Assembly: GCA_911728435.2 (NCBI GenBank)
Contig: OU452200.1
Coordinates: 37,091,715-37,155,714 of the forward strand
From: Apoderus coryli
Lineage: Eukaryota; Arthropoda; Insecta; Coleoptera; Attelabidae
DNA: 64,000 bases
Direction: 5' to 3'
Below are positions 32,625-41,593 of the stretch, piece by piece. Under the pieces are notes generated by a model, which was given only the letters and a program-made list of their open reading frames with translations, was not told the origin of the DNA and did not search any database. The translations under genes and the position numbers were made by a program. How positions within the stretch are numbered: position 1 is the first letter of the stretch; each line of letters opens with the position of its first letter.

Positions 32625-34130
32625 ACTTGATTTATGATAAGTAAAATGTGGTTTATTGCAAGAACAGTTACGTCTCGCCTAAAAACGCAAGGCAGACTGT
32701 TGTAATAAAATTAAATTATGATTCGTTTCATTCTAACAATTACTATTATTGTTACAGTTACAAGCCATACATAAAATATATGAGCACAGTGAGAAATGAA
32801 TTGATTTAATCGCTTTGTCGGTGCAACTATTGAGATTTGTGGATATTACTAATGATCTTATACAAGCGAATATAAATAATAAAGTTTAAACAGTACATTA
32901 AACACACAGACCACATAAAAATGAGATTTATGTTCGGGTTTATTGTACTAAACTAAAATAAAATTGTACGAGTATTTTACTTTGTTGGATAATGTATACG
33001 AGTATTTTTGTTTTGTTGATTTAGTACTTGAGTATGAGAAAAAGCATTGGTTCCTTGTCAATTATGCGGTTAATTTTAAATCTATTGTAATTTATTTAAT
33101 TTAACAAATGCCCAATACAAACAATACATCAAAAGTGAATACACAAGAAAAAGACCTAAATCAAAATCAGACCCAAAACCCAAAAAAAAAATACAATATA
33201 CAAATATCAATTATACCGAGTGTCCCACCGGGAAGGGATTCGATCGATTATGGAGAAACTACCCTGCGGAAGAATCTGAAAATCTGGTGTAGTACTTAGG
33301 TCGACGGAACCAATTGGGCTAAAATGTTTTCAAGAATCTAGCACTTCCGGTTATACCGGAAATGGGTGTCAACTTTCTTATTTCAAATACGATTCTATAC
33401 AGATTATATTTTTTTTGGATTCTCCTTGTAATTCTAAACATATTTCATATATAATATGTTATACCTATCGCCAGCCGTTCTCGAAATATTTGAAATTTTA
33501 TGTCAAAAATGACGTTTTCAGAATAATAACAATTTTTTATTATATGGAAGCTTGAATAATTTAATTTGTTAGAATATCCTGGGAGATATAGACCTACTTT
33601 AGGCGCCTACGTATAATTTTTTAAATGTCAACCTCCCATTTTATGTTTTTTTTATTTTTTTGCATCAAAAATAAGGGCTCGTTTATGAAAGGATGTCTAT
33701 CACAAAAGCATATGTCAACGCTATACGTCAAACAGCATACGTCAACGCCACACCTCATATGCTTACCCCCCACCACTTGGGAACCAAAATCTAGCAAATT
33801 CAGAATGGGATTTCCCACTTTCGTTTTTGGTAAAAAGAGGGAAATTTGGTAACGCTGTTTTCGGGACTAAATTATGGAAATTTACAGCTACATTGAGCTT
33901 TTTTCCTTCAATTTGAGAGAATTTACCTCTAAATTGCGGCGTTGCCGGTCCTGAACCCCCATAGCCTATCTACTTATGCTGTTTTAAAGTTAAATTTAGT
34001 ATTTAATGCAGTTAGTATATGTTTTTGTAAAAAACTATTAAATTAACCACTTTCATTTTCAAAATTGGTATTTTATTTCCAGCAACTTTAAATTTTGCCC
34101 TTAAATCGGCGGCACTGAATTGTCGGATTG
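32625..34130. other. no recognisable gene
   Basis: AT-rich. The 33,108-33,299 frame is Asn/Lys/Gln-rich without motifs. Confidence 0.4.
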
Positions 34131-34139
34131 TCGGATTGA

Positions 34140-34450
34140 ACCGAAATTTGGTGAAGTTCGTTATTACTTTCCCGCACAGGGAAAGTATTGTGAACGCACT
34201 AAAAAATCCGATATAACTATTTTGAAGTTCCTTGGGACGATTCAGATTGAAGTCTGTCTGTCTGTGGGTCTCAGTGCGTGTATCTGTATCTATTCTTCCA
34301 CGATAGCGCCTAAACGCGTTAACCAATTGAGCTAAATTTTGGTATATGAGTTTGGGGGAGTCCTGGATGAACCCATTAGTTTTTCGTTGAAATCGCTTTA
34401 GCCCTTTGATAGACACGACAGCTAAATTTTCATATATCAGTAGGGGTCGA
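34140..34450. repeat. dispersed repeat with GTCT microsatellite (also at 23,175-23,306)
   Basis: Begins near TTTCCCGCACAGGGAAAGTA and passes a short (GTCT)n at 34,252-34,264. It then carries the block TTTTGGTATATGAGTTTGGG shared with 23,195-23,300. The microsatellite plus AACCAATTGAGCTAAATTTT design resembles the array at 11.7-13.7 kb in style, but I cannot show homology. Confidence 0.6.
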
Positions 34451-35737
34451 GCGATACATCATTTTAAAGCATTTTTTATCTGCTTTACAGCGATAGATCA
34501 AGTAGTTAGTTTGTTAGGTTAAATAATAATTATTATAATTAAAATTCTGTTTCGCTACGCAGGTCATACATTTTTGATTATATTATATCTTGTGGGGAAA
34601 GTTTTGGGGCGGCACAACCAATTTCTTGGATACTTCTATGGTTTTATTTGCATATTATTTGCCTTTTTGTCTCTAAGATAAATAGGCTGGAATAGATAAT
34701 CAATTAAAAATTATACAAATTAAATTAGTTGCAATCCCACTTACACAACTATAACAAACTAGGTGGATAAGGGCATGTCCATCAATCAAGTGTGTCGTCA
34801 GCGGGGAGTGACACGGTCGACCGACGGCTGTGGCGTCCCGACGCTACCCGTCGCAAAATGAATGAGTGCACCGCTCACATACACATAGGCGCAGTTACAC
34901 ATATACACAATATATCAACGTCACACCAAATATAGATATAAAATAACATCGAATGAACAGCTCTGTTGAATGCAGATAAACTTTCCCATTACACACATGT
35001 CGCATCATTTATCACGCATCTTGACGGCTACGAAGAGGTCGTCTCACTGTTGCCAATCTGCAAATAACAAATTATTATACAGGGCTTTCATTTTAAAATT
35101 TGCCACTTGAAATAATTCGTCATCTAAGGAAGAGAAACTTCCCCTTATAGCCAGCACAACTTTATAATTTTAAATGTCAGCCCCTGTTTTGTGACATATT
35201 ATTTTAAGTGGCTTAAAAAGTCATACGATGAGCTTCTGAGTTAAAGGCATAAAAATTAAAGTTGCTGCTAAACTTTTAGTTTCCAGAGATATTTGTCTTA
35301 GTTCAATCACTTGGCAGTTCGTGCTTTATGATTTTTGGGCTGCTGAATCTGAACTTAGACTTTGCCATCTCAAAAAACTGATGCGTTCCTGGAACTGAAA
35401 ACTGGAAGAAAAACTGCGAAAGAGTGCACTTCCTTCGCTTTTTTGCTAATAACTCGAAAAATATATCTTTTTGAAAGGAAGTGTTAGAATATGAAAATAA
35501 AGAATAATAAATTCTCTACAAATTCAGTCTCCTACATTTTTCTGTTTAGGAAAACGGTTTCGTAGGTAGATAGCCTTGAAAATCGACCAAATTTCCATAG
35601 TTGACTACAAAACTTGTACTTTTCATGAAAGACTATACTTCGTGAACTAATTTGTGTTTGTTCTGATTCTCAATTTTTAATATGATTTGAGACTTTTACC
35701 ATGTATTTTAGGTTTGTACAGAACAATAAATATACCT
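34451..35737. other. no recognisable gene
   Basis: Nothing assigned. TATACAGGGCTTTCATTTTA at about 35,077 resembles a short DNA-transposon terminus. Confidence 0.35.
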
Positions 35738-35970
35738 AATAATAATAATAATAACTGTCTTTATTCGTCAAATACAATAGTAGTACATAGAATATGTCAC
35801 AAAATAATTAAAGAAATAATATAGAAGTCACAACAACCTTCAAGTCGGCAACAATCAACATAATATACTCGTCCAATGAGTAAAAGCTGTACTGTATAAT
35901 TTTACTTTACTTTTAAAGTTTCTTGAAAAACAGGTCTTCGAAAAGTTGAAGTAATATTGCCTTTTAAATG
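35738..35970 (-). repeat. 3' end of a CR1-like element (no coding sequence left)
   Basis: In minus orientation it ends with AATAAAGACAG followed by (TTA)n (plus strand (AAT)n at 35,738-35,754, then CTGTCTTTATT). The same AATAAAG-to-(ATT)n design ends the elements at 6,960, 13,911 and 41,379. No RT sequence is found upstream, so this is a short 5'-truncated insertion. Confidence 0.45.
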
Positions 35971-36377
35971 AATAGAATCCTTAAATGTTTAGTTTCTCTT
36001 AGGAATACATTGCTACAAAAAGATCTATAAAAAAGGTGGCACACCAAGGTCACAAATCACTATAGAATGATCTAATAGTAGAAAAGTGAATTTTCTTAAA
36101 TGCAACACCCTGTATATTATGTATATTATCAAATATTCGCAAATAAATAAAAAAAAAGTTTAATCGAATTCAAAATAAGTTTGTTAATTATGGATCTAAA
36201 CTGAAGATAGATCGTAAGTTACCAAAACCAGTAACCAGCGATGAAGACAAATATTCTGAATGTTTTGCCTTATTTTTTGAAAAATCCTCAGTCTTCACTT
36301 TATAGTGCTGCATAGGCACCATTTGGGGTTATCATATTATGGTGCGCAAAAGACTTTGAATGATCATCATATAATAT

Positions 36378-36597
36378 GCATCCTTTTAAATTAACAAAAG
36401 TTCAGGATTTGGAACCGGAGGATTACTAACGTCGAAACCTATTTTGTGAAAATATTCTGGTACACATTCAAGAAGACCCAAGGTTAAAAAAAATATATAT
36501 ATGGGCAGATGAAGCCAAGATTTCTCGAGAAGATATTTTTAATAGAAGAAATGAACATATTTGGGCTGATCAAAATCGGCTTGCATTTAGGTAATGG
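36378..36597 (+). pseudogene. Tc1/mariner-superfamily transposase fragment
   Basis: Plus-strand reading gives HPFKLTKVQDLEPEDY, then RNLFCENILVHIQEDPRLKK, then YIWADEAKISREDIFNRRNE and HIWADQNRLAF. The arrangement HPFxxxxVQxLxPEDYxRR..FC.W......P.....I.WxDEA.FxR.GIFN..N.H.WA.ENPH is that of an insect Tc1/mariner-like family. The first catalytic aspartate (WADEA, about 36,508) survives. Two related fragments in this window are at 47,081-47,200 and 57,690-58,390. Stops and indels occur before and after. Confidence 0.65.
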
Positions 36598-36764
36598 TAT
36601 TTCAAGGAAACTTTAGTGTAAAAATGCTTTTTGCCTTTTAAAATTTCTATTTTACGATGGGTCGCTAACTAGCAACAAATACCTAAAAATTTTCAAAAAA
36701 CTGACAGTACGGAAATGCCGCTTTGGCTAGTTTAGATATTTTCTAAAATTTACCATCCAGGAAT

Positions 36765-37494
36765 GCGTTTTCATGAAATACAAAATAAACTAAACTGCAG
36801 GTTATAGTTTAAAACGCCGAATGAACCTCTCTACCTCGTCGCACTGCACTGGAATACTCAGTTACATCCAATAATAATAATAATTATTAGTACATTTTGT
36901 TATTTCCATGTCCACCTGTCTAGATGTAGAAATAACAAAACATGTTCAATGTTCATGCACCTATATTACCAACTCCTTTTAACTGCCATATATTTTGCAC
37001 GCCTGGTGAGAAATAACGTACATAAATTTGTGCAACAAATTATTATACCTACTAAGTAACACTACTGACATACTAATTTATGGTGCAGCCTAAATTAAAA
37101 AAAATAAAAAAGAATTTAAAACTTGATAACAATTTTCTGGCTTTAGAAATATGTAGTTAAGGAAATGTTGTAATTTGCAGTGTTAATTCAAAAAAATGAC
37201 TGGTGCTCTTATTGGTTGGTGTTTTTGTTACATTCTTAAAAGGCATGTTTCAATAATTGGAACCTTAAATACTAATTACAACTTGACACGAACTTCTAGC
37301 ACTATATCCTTTACTGCTTCTATCTCATTGGAGTTGAGTTGACCGCGCATGGGAATCTAGTCTCAGACAGGGCAAGGAATTATGTTCAACTGTTGGTTGT
37401 AGCACACCGGATTTGTTTTTGACTGATGATGGGGGTTTATACCTCCGAAACATATCTCTGACGTGCTGTTAACGTCATGAGAATAGAGAAGTCC
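36765..37494 (+). repeat. dispersed repeat D, copy 1, with hammerhead-like motif
   Basis: About 730 bp match 48,605-49,329 at high identity, from GCGTTTTCATGAAATACAAA to AACGTCATGAGAATA, in the same orientation. An internal ATAATAATAATAATTATTAG microsatellite is shared. Near the right end lies a hammerhead-like core (see 37,423-37,456). No reading frame is conserved. The sequence class is unknown; a Penelope-type terminal repeat or a non-autonomous derivative are options. Confidence 0.8.
37423..37456 (+). ncRNA. hammerhead-like motif, non-canonical (repeat D copy 1)
   Basis: CTGATGA (37,423-37,429) is followed by one extra T, a stem GGGGGT/ACCTCC around loop TTAT (one G-U pair) and GAAAC (37,447-37,451), then ATATC. 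Flanking AGCAC (37,401-37,405) can pair with GTGCT downstream. The extra nucleotide between the core and stem II departs from the consensus, so activity is doubtful. Confidence 0.35.
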
Positions 37495-38030
37495 GGAAAA
37501 TAGGTTTTTTCTTTGGACGAATAGACAAAATTGTAGGACGAGCCGTAGGCGAGTCCTGGAAGTCTTTGAGTCCAAAAAAACTATTTTCGGGCGTGTTGCG
37601 TACAATATTTTTTCGGCAATCTTGTAGAATAATAATCAATGAGAGGATTGCTTTATTTCTTCATTTTACATTTTAATTCTTATTTGAATTAAATAGAACA
37701 GAAAATATACTATACATATTTATTAACAGAAACATTTTAATTCTTATTTATATTAATATTTTAATATTTATATTAAAATTCGAGCAATTGCTAATATTGA
37801 AGGGATTCAATTTGTTTGAAATGCTTGGTATATTTAAATTCCTTTTGTTGAAGCCAGAACAAGAAGGCAAAGTTTCCGTTTCACATTGATTGTTTTCATC
37901 TGATGGTTTTTGAATAGTCTTGGCAATTTTAATTTTGTTTGTAAGTGAATTATCTACCTATATATCCTTCAGCCACATTGGTAGAGATCAAGCCACCGTG
38001 TCTCTTCAAATTTGTGATGTTTCCGCACCA
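37495..38030. other. no recognisable gene
   Basis: AT-rich, motif-less. Confidence 0.4.
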
Positions 38031-38031
38031 T

Positions 38032-38092
38032 TATCAGCAATCATCCATTGGCGTAGCGTGTTTTTCAGTAATGAAGCAAACATACAGAGTGA
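38032..38092. repeat. short repeat shared with 47,875-47,935
   Basis: ATCCATTGGCGTAGCGTGTT, TTTCAGTAATGAAGCAAACA and TAC.GAGTGAT recur at the start of the non-LTR C-terminus at 47.9 kb, so this is a scrap of the same element family. Confidence 0.7.
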
Positions 38093-38339
38093 TCCATTTA
38101 AAAGCAGGCCACCCTCATAAATTTATTATTTACTGAGCGATTTTGGCGATTTTTTTTTAGATCTTGAGGGGGGGAAAGAGATTTCCATTATGTGCCACGG
38201 TACATATACTCGTACATGTAAAATTACATATATAACAATATAATAATACAACAACACAAAACATAGACTGCTAGGACACAAAAAACGTGAGCCCAACATA
38301 ACAATGTTAAAAAAAACCACTACCAGGTGTCAGAAAAGA

Positions 38340-38800
38340 AATCATCAAGATAATAGTAAGTTTAGTAAAGCAGCGTTCTCTTGACAGACCTCCTAAATTG
38401 CCTATAATTGACCATTGCCGTTACAGTTGGTGGCAAGTGATTACAAATTTTGCGGCTTTCATAAATGCAAGATCTCCTTGTTAAGGCCGATCTAGGTATA
38501 TAGGTAAGTGTGCGCGTTGGAGACATCTCGTAGGATAACTGTGAGCAGATGGAGCAGACGAGGATATAACCTGCAAGTTTCTATAAATAATGAGTGAGTG
38601 TCAATATTTGATGTTTCTGAAACAGTTCTTTACAACTTGCCTCTACACCAACCCTATACAGTCAAATACAGACACTTTTGAATAAAACTCGACTGCATTG
38701 ACCCCAGAAAGCTATACCGTATCGATGATGTGATTCAACTAAGGAAAATAAGAATTACGCGCAGCCTCCGATCTCAATGCCCACGCAACTACCCTTAGCG
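38340..38800 (-). pseudogene. non-LTR retrotransposon ORF2 C-terminal relic
   Basis: Minus-strand blocks are SHHRYGIAFWGQCSRVLFKS, VEASCKELFQKHQILTLTHY, SPTRTLTYIPRSALTRRSCI, YESRKICNHLPPTVTAMVNY and RQFRRSVKRTLLY. YGI.FWG......F..QK....C...F....ILTL followed by the R...Y.....N.LP......F...K end is the C-terminal signature of jockey/CR1-like ORF2. Frame changes and stops interrupt it (TGA and TAG near 38,665-38,690). The CIYESRKI part also occurs at 48,520-48,590. Confidence 0.65.
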
Positions 38801-38904
38801 AAAAATAACTAGTAGGTACTCTTTTTTATTTTTTTCACGAGACTTTAGCTGTAGCAGATTTAAGGCCGTTATAGTGACAGAATGGAGTCAATGGCCTCTG
38901 TCGA

Positions 38905-38955
38905 CGACGAGACCGCCTTCTGGTGAAAGTAAAGTGTTCTGCCAGACAAGAGTGT
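38905..38955 (+). ncRNA. decayed hammerhead relic related to 23,596-23,637
   Basis: CGACGAGACCGCCTTCTGGT, then GAAAGTAAAGTG and CAGACAA, aligns to the 3' half of the intact hammerhead plus the following terminal repeat with scattered differences. The CTGATGA core is missing, so it cannot cleave. Confidence 0.45.
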
Positions 38956-38959
38956 AAGT

Positions 38960-39720
38960 ATTAATTTTGAAGTCCGTTATTTCTGGATTGTAAACTCCAA
39001 ATAACGTAGGCATATGACTGATAAGAATTTTATAGCATTGGACGTTTAGCAAACTAATAAAATTAAGTAGGTACATTAAAATGTTGCAAGAATTATTTTG
39101 GTATCGAACACCAGGTGTTTTACAGAACGCGCATTCAACGTTAAAAACTCCTGTAAAAAATATATTATCCAATATACCTCAATATAATAATATTAAAATG
39201 AAATTCAACCAATAATAAAATAATTTACACTAATTGGTAATAAAAATATTTTGAAAGCAATTAACGTAACGTAACCACGGATATGTAAGTCTATCTACAT
39301 TTTAATATTCATACGTACTTATAATATTAATGTGAATTAGGTATATTATGTATAGTATCTATCCAAGTATATATGCTGTAAACTTCTTTTATTAACGCAA
39401 TAAATATTAATTTTGAAACGGAATTCAAGGTAATTATCAACTCATAAAATAAATAATATTGAAAGTTTCAAACGAAGGCATCCTCGGAAAAACATCATAA
39501 TTTATATTTTAATAGGCATCCCGTCGTTTCTCAATTAATAATCCACATGACGGCCAATCAAATTGCCATCGGTGGTAGTTTTCTATTACGAAATGTACCT
39601 ATATGAGTATGTTGTTATGGGACTGTTATTTATAATAATTATCATAATATGCATACTACATCTTATGACTTTTGCTGAACATTGATGTTAATATTAAGTA
39701 GGTATAATAATTTGAGGAAA
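38960..39720. other. no recognisable gene
   Basis: AT-rich; nothing assigned. Confidence 0.4.
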
Positions 39721-39722
39721 TA

Positions 39723-40738
39723 CGAGGGTTGCCTTTTATATTTCGGGATTAGAGAACAAAAACACATATTAATCATTGAAAATCACTTTATTCCCCATGA
39801 AGATCTATACACTTTTGCATGCGTTTGAACCACTTTTGCCACTCTGATTGAGGTATCTCCAAAACATGCATTCTGAATGCAGCAACCGCTTCTTCAGGTG
39901 TCGAATAACGTTGACCTCTCAGTTTGTTTTTTACGTACGGAAATAAAAAGAAGTCATTCGGTGCCAAGTCAGGACTATCCGGCGGATGACTCATCAAATC
40001 GATGTTTCGGGTGCCCAAAAATGCAGTTGTTTGAGCCGATGTGTGCGAGCTCGCATTGTCGTGGTGAAGAGTAACCCGTCTTCGGCGATTGGTTTTCCAG
40101 ATTTCTTTGAAGACAACTGGCAAACAAATGGTTGTGTACCACTCAGAATTGACTGTTCTGCGTCGTTCTAGTGGTAAGGTTGCGACATGTCCAGTTTTTC
40201 CGAAAAAACAGGCGACCATTTGCTTGGAAGTGCTTCGTGCGCGAACAACTTTTGTTGGATTTGGCTCATCTTGAAACACCCATACAGTCGACTGATGTTT
40301 ACTTTCGGGCTCATACGCATAAATCCACGATTCATAACCTGTCACGATGTCATAGACGTGTTTCGAAGCACCGCGATCGTAGTTTTTGAGCATTTCTTTC
40401 GACCAATCGACACGAGCCTTTTTTTGAGCGATTGACAAATTGTGTGGGATCCAACGCGAACAAATTTTTTTGACAGTCAAATGTTTATGCAATATTGAAT
40501 GTATGCTGGTCCCACTAATGCATAAGGTTGTCTCTTGATAGGTCACATGACGATCTTGCAATATCAGTTGCACAACAACTGATTTTGGACGACCTTCACG
40601 ATATTCGTCTTGGAGTGAACTACGACCACGATTGAATTCACCATACCATCGATAAACACTGCTCCTTGATGAATCTTCATCACCAAAAATTGAATTAAGT
40701 TCATCCATGCACTGTTGCTGAGTTAATCCACGTCGAAT
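39723..40738 (-). mobile_element. mariner element, copy 3, 5'-truncated
   Basis: The lower-coordinate end starts CGAGGGTTGCCTTTTATATT right after TA (39,721-39,722). Similarity to copy 4 ends at about 40,738, just upstream of the transposase helix-turn-helix. The leader and the second terminal repeat are lost. Confidence 0.85.
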
Positions 40739-40846
40739 AGTCAAGAATATTATGAATTCTCTGAGAAAAAATAAGTTTTTGAAAAAGTATGTATGACGTA
40801 CATTTACTTCTATCTCTAACGAAACACATTTGTTTTTACTGAACAA
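39788..40846 (-). CDS. mariner transposase, near full-length but catalytically mutated
   Basis: An open frame of 352 codons. About the first 37 residues come from flanking DNA, because the element is truncated at about 40,738; the real protein starts near RRGLTQQQCMDELNSIFGDE. Then follow the helix-turn-helix and linker (SSVYRWYGEFNRGRSSLQDE, WIPHNLSIAQKKARVDWSKE). The first catalytic motif reads TGYESW instead of TGDESW. LHHDNASSHTSAQTT holds the second aspartate and HPPDSPDLAPNDFFLF the third. In-frame losses remove the segment after RPKSVVV and part of VTYQE..TLGISG. Mariner transposases cut and paste the element at TA sites with a D,D34D triad, so the D-to-Y change should abolish catalysis although the frame is open. 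Confidence 0.85.
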   Translation of the reverse strand: MFSKNKCVSLEIEVNVRHTYFFKNLFFLREFIIFLTIRRGLTQQQCMDELNSIFGDEDSSRSSVYRWYGEFNRGRSSLQDEYREGRPKSVVVQLILQDRHVTYQETTLCISGTSIHSILHKHLTVKKICSRWIPHNLSIAQKKARVDWSKEMLKNYDRGASKHVYDIVTGYESWIYAYEPESKHQSTVWVFQDEPNPTKVVRARSTSKQMVACFFGKTGHVATLPLERRRTVNSEWYTTICLPVVFKEIWKTNRRRRVTLHHDNASSHTSAQTTAFLGTRNIDLMSHPPDSPDLAPNDFFLFPYVKNKLRGQRYSTPEEAVAAFRMHVLEIPQSEWQKWFKRMQKCIDLHGE

Positions 40847-40859
40847 ATATTTTATTAGA

Positions 40860-41340
40860 AGTTACAGGCCATATTCTCAATGATATCGTGGGCAGATTTC
40901 ACCTCTCATTGTCCCTTCACAAACATGCAACTCCGTAGAAAATTCCACCCCAAACCATTACACCTCCACCTCCAAATGGTTGCACTTCTTAAATATTAAC
41001 TCTTGAATTTCTTGATCTCCAGACATGAAGTGTACGTCTGTCAGCACGAAGACAAAAACGGCTTTCATCACTACGCATCATTCCAGTTCGCTCTGTCATT
41101 ACACCAAAGCAAACGTTGAGCTTTATGGACTGCGGTCAACGGAAGACGTCTTATAGGCCTATAGCAATGTAAACCTGCTTCATTTAATCGATTTAAGATC
41201 GTCCGAGGAGACGAATTCTGCCGGTAGCGAAAAGCTCCTGGCTGAGCAACGTGCAGTTTCTTGTAGGATCGATCCTAGCTCCTTTCACTAATATTCGGTC
41301 CTCCTTAGCATTTCTCGATCTTGGTTTACGTTTATAAGCC
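40860..41340 (-). pseudogene. Tc1-like transposase relic
   Basis: Minus-strand blocks in mixed frames are RKPRSRNAKEDRILVKGARI (second helix-turn-helix), SDESRFCLRADRRTLHVW with the first catalytic aspartate, RSRNSR, and EVEVWFGVEF, a decayed form of the GG.VMVWGGI motif. The order HTH, SDESRFCL, VW......, MVWG is that of Tc1-like elements. Frameshifts and stops are frequent, and the C-terminal DDE half is missing. It abuts the truncated mariner copy 3, so the two may have been joined by a deletion or insertion. Confidence 0.6.
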
Positions 41341-41593
41341 GAAATTATCGTGAAATTGTTTATTTTCTTGAGGAATAATAATAATAATAATAATAACTTT
41401 ATTCACCTTCAATTATACATAATCATGTACTTAGGTACGTCCAAGTTAGACTTACAAATTACAAGCACAGCAAGTATTACTAATACAAGTACAAATATTG
41501 TCTTAAGTGTCAACCACAAATATAAGTAAATTAAAAGTGTTAATTTAAAATTCGTCAAATAAATAAATAAATAAAAACACTTGACACATACAC

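Noticed and set aside
33108..33299. 63-codon Asn/Gln/Lys-rich frame
   Set aside because: Composition follows the local A-rich DNA; no motif.
40187..40435. Plus-strand frames of 60-80 codons recurring at 24.7, 28.8, 40.2 and 50.7 kb (for example MSSFSEKTGDHLLGSASC)
   Set aside because: They recur only because they are antisense to the mariner transposase in each copy.
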